Below are positions 28,053 through 35,888 of a stretch of DNA of 50,160 nt, piece after piece. Under the pieces are notes generated by a model. The model searched no databases and was not told the origin of the DNA. It saw nothing but the letters and a program-made list of their open reading frames with translations. Origin of the DNA: JAFMKE01 sp037624485 (GTDB taxonomy: Bacteria > Bacteroidota > Bacteroidia > Chitinophagales > UBA8649); contig JASJJC010000019.1 of the NCBI GenBank assembly GCA_037624485.1, positions 1-50,160 on the forward strand. Reading direction: 5' to 3'. Numbering within the stretch: the first letter of the stretch is position 1; every line of letters begins with the position of its first letter. Made by a program: the position numbers and the translations under genes.

Positions 28053-29642
28053 ATGCGGCATTTTACCTTGTTTTTATGGATTGGTTTATCCACATTTTAT
28101 AGCTGTGCACCAAAGGAACCTGCGTCGCATAAAATTTTTAAGTACAACCAAGCGTCAGGGATAACTTCCTTGGATCCAGCTTTTGCAAAAAACCAGGCCA
28201 ATATTTGGGCTGTCACTCAATTTTATAATGGATTGGTTCAGCTGGATAGTAATATGATGATAAGGCCTTGTTTAGCCAAATCATGGGCCTTTAGTGAAGA
28301 TGGCTTACGAATCACTTTTAAGCTAAGAACGGATGTAAGTTTTCATCAAAATGAAGTTTTTGGGGATTCCACGAGAATTCTCAATGCGCATGATGTAGTG
28401 TTTAGTTTCAATCGCATTATTGATGAGAAGGTCGCTTCTCCAGGTTCTTGGATATTTAATAATAAAGTAGATCCTTCCGTGCCATTTTTAGCTCTAAACG
28501 ATAGTACCTTTCGGTTAAATTTAAAGCAATCTTTTGGTCCAATATTAGGAATTTTAAGTATGCCTTATTGTTTTGTAGTGCCCCAAGAGGCAATAGCTAA
28601 ATATGGAAAGGATTTTAGAGCACATCCCACAGGTACTGGTCCTTTTACTTTTAAAGTATGGGAAGAAGGCACTGCGCTTGTTGGCCTTAAAAACGAGAAC
28701 TATTTTGAACGAGATGATTGGAATCAATCACTTCCTTACTTGGATGGGTTTAAGGTAAGTTTCATGGAAAGCAAGAAAATGGAGTTTCTGAGTTTTATGA
28801 AAGGAGACTTAGATCTACTGTCTGGGGTCGATAAAAGTTTTGTAAATGATATACTGGATGAAAATGCATCACTGAAAAAGAAGTGGGAAGCTAAATTGAA
28901 CTTATTCAAGGCACCGTTTTTAAATACTGAATATTTAGGATTTAATGCCACCGGGAAGGATAAATGGGTTAAGCTAAAAGCGTTTAGGCAAGCCGTAAAT
29001 TATTGTTACGACAAAGAAAATATGATTAAGTACTTGCGAAAAGGAGTAGGGTTTCCTGCGGTGAATGGTTTTATTCCTAAAGGACTTCCACCTTATGCCA
29101 ATGGAGAATCAAAAGGGTATAATTACAATCCTGGAAAGGCTATGAGCTTATTGCAAGAAATTGATTATCAGGGACAAGAAGTGGTTTTAAACACCAATGA
29201 AACGTATAAGGATATGGCACTATTTATTGCCAATGAAGCTGAAAAAGTAGGGCTAAATTTAAAAGTTGAAGTGGTACAACCTTCCCTCTTAAGAGAGTGG
29301 ATGGTGAGTGGTCAAGTAGATTTTTTTAGGGGAAGCTGGATTGCAGACTATCCAGATGCGGAAAATTATTTAAGTTTGTTTTACAGTGGAAATGGAGCTC
29401 CACCGAATTACACTCGATTTGCCAATGAAAATTTTGATCAACTTTACGAAGAAGCATTTGCCATCGGTGAATTGGAAGATCGACTTTCGCTTTATGAAAA
29501 GATGGATAGCATTCTTATTGAAGAGGCACCTGTGGTGTTTTTGTATTATGATGAATTGATAAGATTAACCCATAAGAATATCCAAGGGGTAAAACCCAAT
29601 GCTTTTAATGCTTTGGATTTGAAACAAGTTAAAAAATATTAA
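28053..29642 (+). CDS. Family 5 extracellular solute-binding lipoprotein (peptide/oligopeptide type)
   Basis: A substrate-binding protein of the DppA/OppA family, 529 residues, anchored in a membrane by a lipoprotein signal (MRHFTLFLWIGLSTFYSC, Cys18). Family motifs include SGITSLDPAFAKNQANIWAV, LAKSWAFSEDGLRITFKLR, AHDVVFSFNRI and HPTGTGPFTFKVWEEG. It would bind short peptides or similar solutes for an ABC importer, but no permease or ATPase gene is in the window. A weak promoter (TTTTG, 22 bases, TTATTTTG ending at 28026) may serve it. It is followed after one base by the hemolysin III-like gene. Confidence 0.9.
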   Translation: MRHFTLFLWIGLSTFYSCAPKEPASHKIFKYNQASGITSLDPAFAKNQANIWAVTQFYNGLVQLDSNMMIRPCLAKSWAFSEDGLRITFKLRTDVSFHQNEVFGDSTRILNAHDVVFSFNRIIDEKVASPGSWIFNNKVDPSVPFLALNDSTFRLNLKQSFGPILGILSMPYCFVVPQEAIAKYGKDFRAHPTGTGPFTFKVWEEGTALVGLKNENYFERDDWNQSLPYLDGFKVSFMESKKMEFLSFMKGDLDLLSGVDKSFVNDILDENASLKKKWEAKLNLFKAPFLNTEYLGFNATGKDKWVKLKAFRQAVNYCYDKENMIKYLRKGVGFPAVNGFIPKGLPPYANGESKGYNYNPGKAMSLLQEIDYQGQEVVLNTNETYKDMALFIANEAEKVGLNLKVEVVQPSLLREWMVSGQVDFFRGSWIADYPDAENYLSLFYSGNGAPPNYTRFANENFDQLYEEAFAIGELEDRLSLYEKMDSILIEEAPVVFLYYDELIRLTHKNIQGVKPNAFNALDLKQVKKY

Positions 29643-29643
29643 G

Positions 29644-30297
29644 ATGAATTTCGCAGACTACCCTTTTGCCGAAAATATTGCCAACTCATTAACGCATGGA
29701 GTAGGGGTCTTAATTTTTATGGTTTTATGTCCAATGCTAATTGCCACTGCCGTGCTTACTTCATATCAGCGTAAGATCTCGGGAGCAGTGATTTTTTCAT
29801 TCGGCTTACTAGCAGTCTATCTGTCCTCAACATTATTCCATGCGATGCCGGATAAAGTGACTAGAGATATTTTACATTATTTTGATTTGTTCTCTATTTA
29901 CCTACTTATTTCAGGCACCTATACACCGTTTTTACTTATTTATTTTAGAAGCAAACTGGGTAAATTCTTGTTAATATTGGTTTGGGTTCTAACGGCTGTA
30001 GGAATTACTATGCAATTGGTAAGTGAAAATATTCCATTCTTTTACACGCTTCTGGTATATATTGGTATGGGTTGGATTGGCTTGTTCTTAATTAAGCCTG
30101 CGATACTTAAATTGAAACCTATGGTTTTGTTTCTTCTGCTTGGAGGAGGAATTGCCTATACGGCTGGCACATATTTTATTTACCATGATCAAGAAGTATG
30201 GTATTATCACGCGGTCTGGCACATCTTTGTCCTAGCGGGAAGTATGTCGCACTTTTGGGCAGTTTACTTAGCTCTAAAAGATAAGGTCAGGAATTAA
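29644..30297 (+). CDS. Hemolysin III / PAQR family membrane protein
   Basis: A seven-helix inner-membrane protein of 217 residues. Conserved PAQR features are visible: ENIANSLTHGVGV at the front, SSTLFHAMP in the second helix, ILHYFDLFSIYLLISGTYTPF in the middle, and HAVWHIFVLAGSMSHFWAV near the end with the histidine pair of the metal site. Despite the name, the cellular role in bacteria is unclear. It begins one base after the solute-binding protein gene and is likely co-transcribed with it. Its stop codon is only one base from the stop of convergent purE. Confidence 0.92.
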   Translation: MNFADYPFAENIANSLTHGVGVLIFMVLCPMLIATAVLTSYQRKISGAVIFSFGLLAVYLSSTLFHAMPDKVTRDILHYFDLFSIYLLISGTYTPFLLIYFRSKLGKFLLILVWVLTAVGITMQLVSENIPFFYTLLVYIGMGWIGLFLIKPAILKLKPMVLFLLLGGGIAYTAGTYFIYHDQEVWYYHAVWHIFVLAGSMSHFWAVYLALKDKVRN

Positions 30298-30298
30298 T

Positions 30299-30799
30299 TT
30301 AATCGTTTGAATTTGGAAATTTTGTTTTCAAGTCTGCTACAGAATTTAGAACTTTAGCTTCCAGACTCTTTTTGTATTTTTCTAAACGGCTTCCAATTTC
30401 TTCATCAAAGGCCCCAATAATCTGAGCAGCGAGTATTCCAGCATTCTTAGCTCCATTCAATGCCACGGTTGCAACAGGTACTCCCCCTGGCATTTGTAAG
30501 ATGGATAAAACTGAATCCCAACCATCAATTGAATTACTACTTTTTATCGGAACCCCTATCACAGGTAAAGTAGTTAAAGAGGCTACCATCCCGGGTAAAT
30601 GAGCTGCACCACCAGCACCAGCAATAATCGTTTTAATTCCTCTTGACTTAGCATTTTCAGCATAGTCAAACATGCGCGCTGGGGTTCGGTGCGCAGAAAC
30701 TACCGTAAGCTCATAAGCAACACCTAGTTCATCCAAAACAGTTGCCGCATCTTTCATGATTGGTAAATCGCTTTCACTTCCCATTATTATTCCGACCAT
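30299..30799 (-). CDS. purE: N5-carboxyaminoimidazole ribonucleotide mutase PurE
   Basis: Purine biosynthesis: converts N5-CAIR to CAIR. The 166 residues contain the class I PurE signatures MGSESDLPIM, VVSAHRTPARM, IAGAGGAAHLPG and SILQMPGGVPVATVA. It lies 51 bases after purK on the same strand; together they carry out the two-step carboxylation of AIR. Confidence 0.97.
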   Translation of the reverse strand: MVGIIMGSESDLPIMKDAATVLDELGVAYELTVVSAHRTPARMFDYAENAKSRGIKTIIAGAGGAAHLPGMVASLTTLPVIGVPIKSSNSIDGWDSVLSILQMPGGVPVATVALNGAKNAGILAAQIIGAFDEEIGSRLEKYKKSLEAKVLNSVADLKTKFPNSND

Positions 30800-30850
30800 C
30801 TTAATATTGTTTTATGTTTAAAGCCCTTCTCGGGCATAAATTTAGCTATT

Positions 30851-32002
30851 TTAAGTTACACTGATAACTTGAACCTGTTCTTTTACCTGTTGAATTTTGG
30901 ATAGGACTTCCTCCATGCCTGAACCGATAACGCTTACATGTCCCATTTTTCGACCAGGTTTTGTGACCGCTTTTCCATAAAGATGAACATATACATTCTC
31001 CAAGCCACTTATTTTTTCAATTCCTTGATAAGATACCTTTCCTATATGCCCTTCACTGCCTACTAGATTAATCATTGCCGAAGCAGGATAACTCTTTGTG
31101 CTTCCAAGCGGTAATCCAAGCAGTATACGGAGGTGTTGGTCAAATTGAGAAGAAATACTCGCCTCAATAGTGTGATGTCCGCTGTTGTGTGCTCGCGGAG
31201 CAGTTTCATTGACTAGAATTTCACCTTCTTTACTTAAAAATAATTCTACCGCAAAAATGCCGGGTGATTGTAATCCATCACAAACCTGCTGCGCCAGTTG
31301 TTGCGCTTTAGCTTTTTGTCGCTCGCTCAAATGAGCTGGAGCTATTAAGTAATCCACTAGATTATAAACGGGATCAAAAACTAACTCCACGACAGGATAA
31401 GTCACTGAATTCCCGTATTGATCTCTGGCTACAATTACTGATATTTCTTTGTCTATATCTACGCTTTTCTCTAATACTGATGGGACGTCAAAAGCTTTAC
31501 AAAAATCTTCCTTAGTTTTTATTGAAAGGACTCCTTTACCATCATATCCATCTTTTCTTGCTTTCTGAAAGAAAGGTAAAAAAGATTCATGCTTATTCAG
31601 CTCAGCGCTATTTTCTACTAAGCGAAACAAAGAACTTCGAATTTCATAATCGATATAAAACTGTTTTTGAAGGCCTTTGTCTTTTATGGTTTCGATCGCC
31701 TTGGCGCTGGGAATAACTTTCACTCCTTCTGCTTCCAGTTTGCGCAAAGCATCAGTATTAACGTGCTCTATTTCTATAGTTACCACATCCAGGTTTTTCC
31801 CAAAGGCATAAACTGTGTCAAAATCTTTAAAATCTCCCTGGGTGAAGTAGGGCGTAAGATGCGCACAAGGAGCATTTTCGGAAGGATCTAAGACATGAAT
31901 TTGAACGTCATATCGCAATGCATTTTCAATAAACATCCTGCCCAATTGGCCGCCCCCTAGAATTCCTATACTTGTTGCTAATGGAAAAGAATCATTCATC
32001 AT
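30851..32002 (-). CDS. purK: 5-(carboxyamino)imidazole ribonucleotide synthase PurK
   Basis: Purine biosynthesis: AIR + ATP + bicarbonate gives N5-CAIR, which PurE then uses. About 383 residues from the ATG at 32002; the next codon is also ATG, so 31999 is possible. The ATP-grasp enzyme shows the N-terminal IGILGGGQLGRM, the KARKDGYDGKGV loop and ETAPRAHNSGHHTIEA. A TTG at 32029 would extend the frame, but the extra residues do not fit the family. It is divergent from the esterase gene. Confidence 0.96.
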   Translation of the reverse strand: MMNDSFPLATSIGILGGGQLGRMFIENALRYDVQIHVLDPSENAPCAHLTPYFTQGDFKDFDTVYAFGKNLDVVTIEIEHVNTDALRKLEAEGVKVIPSAKAIETIKDKGLQKQFYIDYEIRSSLFRLVENSAELNKHESFLPFFQKARKDGYDGKGVLSIKTKEDFCKAFDVPSVLEKSVDIDKEISVIVARDQYGNSVTYPVVELVFDPVYNLVDYLIAPAHLSERQKAKAQQLAQQVCDGLQSPGIFAVELFLSKEGEILVNETAPRAHNSGHHTIEASISSQFDQHLRILLGLPLGSTKSYPASAMINLVGSEGHIGKVSYQGIEKISGLENVYVHLYGKAVTKPGRKMGHVSVIGSGMEEVLSKIQQVKEQVQVISVT

Positions 32003-32058
32003 GGGGTAAAAGTAAAAAGTATTGAGCAAAAAAGCTAAATTTTATTAGCTTCGTGGAT

Positions 32059-32703
32059 ATGAAAAAGCATTATCTGCAAGTTCAGCGGACCGCTCGATAT
32101 TTTTTATCAGGTCAAATTAATGATAAAATTAAACAGGTTCTTGTCGTGCTGCATGGCTATGCGCAAAATGCGGATGATTTTTTGGAGGCATTTGCTTCGC
32201 TCCAAGATGAACATACTTTAGTAGTTGCTCCCGAGGGCTTATCAAAGTTTTATTGGAAAGATTTCTCTTCCAATCCTAGTTCAAGCTGGATGACAAGTTT
32301 AGAAAGGGAAAATGAGATATTGGACACCATGCATTATCTGGAAAGAGTGGTGCAAGAAGTGCAAAGTCAGTTGCCAATGAAAGGGATTACCTATACATGC
32401 TTGGGTTTTTCTCAAGGTGCTGCAACTGCGAGCAGATTATGCTGTAATCGATGGATTACATTTTCTAAGCTCTTTCTCTATGGAGGTGCTCCTGCTCATG
32501 ATTTGAATTGGAATGCTCTTCCTAAAGATTTGAGTTTTCACCTGATTTATGGGGATAAAGATGTATTTGTTAGTAAATCTCAAGTGGAAAAGGTGCAAAC
32601 AATGATAAAATCAAAACACTTTTTTGTCAAAGCATATTCATATCAGGGGAAGCATAAAATTGAGAATAAAGGCCTTGAATTGATAAAATCAATCTTGTAT
32701 TAA
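32059..32703 (+). CDS. Alpha/beta-hydrolase, phospholipase/carboxylesterase family
   Basis: A cytoplasmic serine esterase-like protein of 214 residues from the ATG at 32059; a GTG two codons upstream is possible. The oxyanion-hole segment VVLHGYAQNADDF, the nucleophile motif GFSQGAA, an acid residue in IYGDKDVFV and a histidine in YQGKHKIEN give a complete Ser-Asp-His triad. The substrate is not predictable. It is divergent from purK and 33 bases before the sigma factor gene. Confidence 0.88.
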   Translation: MKKHYLQVQRTARYFLSGQINDKIKQVLVVLHGYAQNADDFLEAFASLQDEHTLVVAPEGLSKFYWKDFSSNPSSSWMTSLERENEILDTMHYLERVVQEVQSQLPMKGITYTCLGFSQGAATASRLCCNRWITFSKLFLYGGAPAHDLNWNALPKDLSFHLIYGDKDVFVSKSQVEKVQTMIKSKHFFVKAYSYQGKHKIENKGLELIKSILY

Positions 32704-32736
32704 ATTAAGAATTTCCTCAAGTAAAAATGCAAATAA

Positions 32737-33267
32737 TTGAATTTAGAATCGATATATCAAGAGCATAAGGACTTAGTGTATAATTTAGCTTTAAGTTATA
32801 CCCAAAACCCAGAGGATGCCGAAGAAATCACCCAAGATGTTTTTGTCGCAGTATATGAGCATTTTAATAAATTCAAGCACGAATCTAAAATCTCAACTTG
32901 GCTCTACAGAATCACGATCAATAAATGTTTAGATTTTATTAAAGCTAAAAAGGCGCACAAACGATTTGCATTTATTACTTCATTATTTGACCCGATCAGC
33001 TCCGCACTTATTCATGACCCTATGCATTTTGACCATCCAGGAGTTCTTGCGGAAAGAAAAGAGGAACTCCAAAGAATATTTACTTGCATTAATAAACTAT
33101 CCAACAATCAAAAGACTGCTTTGATACTAAGTAAAATAGATAAAATTCCACATGATGAAATAGGGCAGATAATGCAGCTGAGCAGAAAGGCTGTTGAATC
33201 GCTTATCCAACGGGCAAAATCTAATTTGATAAAAAATCTAAAGAATACCGAAGGAGAGGTTAAATAA
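32737..33267 (+). CDS. ECF-type RNA polymerase sigma factor
   Basis: A 176-residue ECF sigma factor. Region 2 covers LVYNLALSYTQNPEDAEEITQDVFVAVYE and region 4 covers LSNNQKTALILSKIDKIPHDEIGQIMQLSRKAVESLIQRAKSNL. The start must be the TTG at 32737: the codon just before it is a stop, and region 2 begins a few residues in. A 13-codon ATG frame (32727-32768) overlaps this start in another frame. The next two genes encode a small membrane protein and an exported sensor-like protein, so the three likely form an envelope-stress unit in which the membrane proteins restrain the sigma factor. Confidence 0.93.
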   Translation: MNLESIYQEHKDLVYNLALSYTQNPEDAEEITQDVFVAVYEHFNKFKHESKISTWLYRITINKCLDFIKAKKAHKRFAFITSLFDPISSALIHDPMHFDHPGVLAERKEELQRIFTCINKLSNNQKTALILSKIDKIPHDEIGQIMQLSRKAVESLIQRAKSNLIKNLKNTEGEVK

Positions 33268-33288
33268 AATCGTCTAAAAGAAATAGTA

Positions 33289-33555
33289 ATGAAAGAAACA
33301 GATATTTTTATATACGACGATGCTTTAGCATCGATTGAAAAGGTGGATGCTTCCCCCTATTTACTAAGTCGTATAAGGCAAAGACTAAAAAATAGAGACG
33401 CTTTAACCAAGTCTCAGAAATGCCTGGTAATGCTGTCTTTTTCAGTTTTACTTGCAGTAAATGTTGTTGCTATAAACTTGCTTGATAAGTCCACATTTCG
33501 CATCCAACAAACAAATGAATTCGAGTATTTACTTCCTCAAAATAATTTATATTAA
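33289..33555 (+). CDS. Small single-pass membrane protein, possible anti-sigma factor
   Basis: An 88-residue protein not assigned to a family. It has an N-terminal cytoplasmic part of about 40 residues (FIYDDALASIEKVDASPYLL, then a basic stretch), a membrane segment at about 45-64 (CLVMLSFSVLLAVNVVAINL), and a short outer tail. The size, topology and position right after an ECF sigma factor fit a minimal anti-sigma factor, but this is inference from context. It ends one base before the next gene. Confidence 0.7.
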   Translation: MKETDIFIYDDALASIEKVDASPYLLSRIRQRLKNRDALTKSQKCLVMLSFSVLLAVNVVAINLLDKSTFRIQQTNEFEYLLPQNNLY

Positions 33556-33556
33556 G

Positions 33557-34003
33557 ATGAATAAATCGAAGGTTATATTAATTTTTGCTCTTTTATTACT
33601 GTGTTTAAATGCAGGTTTGCTCACATTTATCTTTTTCAAAAAGCCGCATGCTCGAAATCACGGAGGCCCTAAAAATGAAATTATTGAACGCTTAAATTTC
33701 GAAAAGGAACAGATTCTTGCGTATGAGCTGCTTATTGAAACTCATAGGCACGATGTGCAGGAGTTGAACCAATTGATACGCGATTTAAAGGGAGAGTTGT
33801 ATGGCACCTTGCACCAAGAGAATAAAAAAGTCAGCGCGGCCATTCTTCAAATAATTGCTGAAAAGCAAATCAAGATGGAGCAGGTTCACTTCAATCACTT
33901 TATCGACTTAAAAGAAATTTGCAGGGAAGATCAAATGGATGAGTTTAAAAAGCTCGAAAAGGATTTAGTCAATCTGTTTGGCGCTAAAAAGCCGCACAGA
34001 TAA
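33557..34003 (+). CDS. Spy/CpxP or heavy-metal-sensor-like membrane-anchored protein
   Basis: A 148-residue protein anchored by an N-terminal membrane segment (VILIFALLLLCLNAGLLTFIFF). The rest is a long helical periplasmic part rich in histidine, glutamate and lysine (ETHRHDVQELNQLIRDLKGEL; KMEQVHFNHFIDLKEICRED), like CnrX/ZraP/Spy-type periplasmic sensors. The chosen start at 33557 avoids overlap with the preceding gene and places the membrane segment at the N terminus. It likely senses metal or misfolded protein for the upstream sigma factor; direct evidence is absent. Confidence 0.78.
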   Translation: MNKSKVILIFALLLLCLNAGLLTFIFFKKPHARNHGGPKNEIIERLNFEKEQILAYELLIETHRHDVQELNQLIRDLKGELYGTLHQENKKVSAAILQIIAEKQIKMEQVHFNHFIDLKEICREDQMDEFKKLEKDLVNLFGAKKPHR

Positions 34004-34027
34004 ATATAAAACGCTTTAGCTAGATTA

Positions 34028-34051
34028 GATGCTGCACCCTCCGTGCGCATC
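34028..34051 (+). terminator. Possible terminator or hairpin after the sigma-factor operon
   Basis: GATGCTGCAC (34028-34037) and GTGCGCATC (34043-34051) form a 9-bp stem with a single bulged T and a 5-base loop. A T-rich stretch follows only after 11 bases, so termination is uncertain. Confidence 0.4.
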
Positions 34052-34092
34052 AGCTTAAGAATTTTTAATAACTTTAAAGTAAACTATACATT

Positions 34093-34440
34093 ATGTCGGA
34101 GTTACCCTTGTTCAAATCCTTGGCTGAATTCTATCCATATTATTTAAGTGAACACAGCTTAAAAAGTACCAGAAATACACATTTTATTGGCACTACTTTA
34201 TTCTTCGTTATTCTAATAATTGCTGTAAAAAATGGTCAATATAGCTTGCTTTGGTTTTTACCTTTAGCTGGATATGGTTTTGCTTGGTTTGGTCATTTCT
34301 TTTTTGAAAAGAATAAGCCGGCGACTTTTAAATACCCCTTCTATAGTTTAATATCCGATTTTATAATGTTTTGGCATATAATATCTTTTCAAATCAATGA
34401 TAAAATGGAAGAGGCGATGCAGAAGTATCCGAAAGGGTAG
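34093..34440 (+). CDS. DUF962 (Mpo1-like) membrane protein
   Basis: A 115-residue membrane protein of the DUF962/Mpo1-like family. Family landmarks are YYLSEHSLKSTRNTHFIGT with conserved histidines, then two hydrophobic helices, GYGFAWFGHFFFEKNKPATF and FYSLISDFIMFWHI. The yeast homolog Mpo1 is an iron-dependent dioxygenase of long-chain 2-hydroxy fatty acids; the histidines needed for that (H20, H30, H68 and H94) appear present, but the bacterial role is not established. A single gene between the sigma operon and the thiolase. Confidence 0.88.
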   Translation: MSELPLFKSLAEFYPYYLSEHSLKSTRNTHFIGTTLFFVILIIAVKNGQYSLLWFLPLAGYGFAWFGHFFFEKNKPATFKYPFYSLISDFIMFWHIISFQINDKMEEAMQKYPKG

Positions 34441-34514
34441 GCTCGAAGATTAATATAGATAGGTTTAATACTTCTCCGAATTTCATTCAAGCTAACATTT
34501 GCAGCCCTTTTTTC

Positions 34515-34548
34515 TTGGCAAATAATTCGGTGATAATTCTTAAATTTG
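34515..34548 (+). promoter_or_regulatory. Promoter of the thiolase gene
   Basis: TTG (34515-34517), 23 bases, then TAAATTTG (34541-34548) followed by C, a full match to the -7 consensus. It would give a leader of about 64 bases before the ATG at 34619. Confidence 0.5.
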
Positions 34549-34618
34549 CAGTTCTCAAAAAAGCTTTGAAACTTATTTTTCTCCGCTTGTTTACCTAATA
34601 AAGAATAAAACAAAATCC

Positions 34619-35797
34619 ATGAAAGAAGTATTTATAGTAAGTATGGTACGAACACCAAACGGAAGTTTTGGTGGAGGCTTATCCACTCTGAAAGCCATAG
34701 ATTTGGGCGCAATTGTGATCAAAGAGGCAGTTAGTCGAGCGGGAATTGATCCTAAACAAGTTGGTGAAGTGTTTATGGGGAATGTGCTGCAGGCAAACAC
34801 CGGTCAGGCTCCAGCGCGTCAAGCAGCCATTAAGGCGGGCATTCCATATGAGGTGCCTTGCACCGCAGTTAATAAGGTATGTGCCTCCGGAATGAAAGCA
34901 ATAATGTTTGGTGCACAAGCAATAGCATTGGGCGATCAGGATGTTGTCGTTTGTGGTGGGATGGAGAGCATGAGTAATGCGCCTTTTATGGTAGAGAAAG
35001 CCCGATTTGGAATTAAATATGGTAATCAGACCTTCATCGATACTATTGTTAGGGATGGTTTGCAAGATCCATATAATGGAGATATGATGGGTGTGTGCGG
35101 GGATATATGTGCTACAAAACATGAATTTTCAAGAGAAGATCAAGATGCTTATGCTATTGAATCATATAAACGTGCTGCAGCAGCTACAGAAAACGGATGG
35201 TTTAAAGATGAAATTTTTCCAGTAGAAATTCCACAACGAAGAGGAGATCCTAAAGTTGTGGATAGGGATGAGGATTTTTCAAAAGTGAGTTATGATAAAG
35301 TGTCAAAATTAAGACCTGCGTTCGGAAAGGATGGAACGGTTACTGCTGCTAATGCTTCAAATTTGAATGATGGGGCAGCTGCTTTGGTGCTTATGAGTAA
35401 AGAGAAAATGGATGAGTTAGGTGTAAAACCTATCGCTAAGATTCTAAGTTATGCAGATGCCGCTCAAGAACCTGTTGAGTTTACTACCACTCCTTCTTTG
35501 GCAATACCGAAAGCATTAGATAAGGCTGGTTTAAGTATTGGGAATATTGACTTGTTTGAAATTAATGAAGCGTTTTCTGTAGTAGCATTAGCTAATATGA
35601 AAATTTTAAATCTTTCACACGAACAAACGAATGTATTCGGCGGTGGCGTTTCAATTGGCCACCCAATTGGTGTGTCGGGAGCGAGAATCATGTGCACCTT
35701 AATCTCTGCATTGCGCGTAAAGGGGAAATCAAGGGGCGCTGCGGGTATTTGTAATGGTGGTGGTGGTGCAAGTGCAATGGTTATTGAACTTGCTTAA
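34619..35797 (+). CDS. Acetyl-CoA C-acyltransferase (thiolase)
   Basis: Thiolase of 392 residues that condenses two acetyl-CoA or cleaves 3-ketoacyl-CoA. The catalytic residues are all present: acyl-accepting C88 in NKVCASGM, H348 in GGGVSIGHPIGVSGAR, and C378 in AGICNGGGGASA. The length and NEAFSVVALANMK segment fit acetyl-CoA acetyltransferase (AtoB/PhaA type), so acetoacetyl-CoA is the likely product or substrate. No other beta-oxidation or polyhydroxybutyrate genes are close. Confidence 0.95.
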   Translation: MKEVFIVSMVRTPNGSFGGGLSTLKAIDLGAIVIKEAVSRAGIDPKQVGEVFMGNVLQANTGQAPARQAAIKAGIPYEVPCTAVNKVCASGMKAIMFGAQAIALGDQDVVVCGGMESMSNAPFMVEKARFGIKYGNQTFIDTIVRDGLQDPYNGDMMGVCGDICATKHEFSREDQDAYAIESYKRAAAATENGWFKDEIFPVEIPQRRGDPKVVDRDEDFSKVSYDKVSKLRPAFGKDGTVTAANASNLNDGAAALVLMSKEKMDELGVKPIAKILSYADAAQEPVEFTTTPSLAIPKALDKAGLSIGNIDLFEINEAFSVVALANMKILNLSHEQTNVFGGGVSIGHPIGVSGARIMCTLISALRVKGKSRGAAGICNGGGGASAMVIELA

Positions 35798-35842
35798 ACG
35801 CTTTAAAGTAAATTAGTTTTTAATGTCCATAAGAAATCCTAC

Positions 35843-35874
35843 TTGACATTTTTATTAAAAAAACCTTAACTTTC
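35843..35874 (+). promoter_or_regulatory. Candidate promoter of the choice-of-anchor V gene
   Basis: TTG (35843-35845, within TTGACA), 21 bases, then TAACTTTC (35867-35874), a 7/8 match to TAnnTTTG. The ATG is at 35889. Confidence 0.45.
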
Positions 35875-35888
35875 AAAAAAATAAAATT

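Noticed and set aside
32003..32029. Longer purK beginning at the TTG at 32029
   Set aside because: The added residues do not fit the PurK family; ATG at 32002 or 31999 gives a normal start.
34679..35122. 147-codon minus-strand frame inside the thiolase gene
   Set aside because: Opposite to a highly conserved enzyme and rich in residues typical of reverse frames; no family features.
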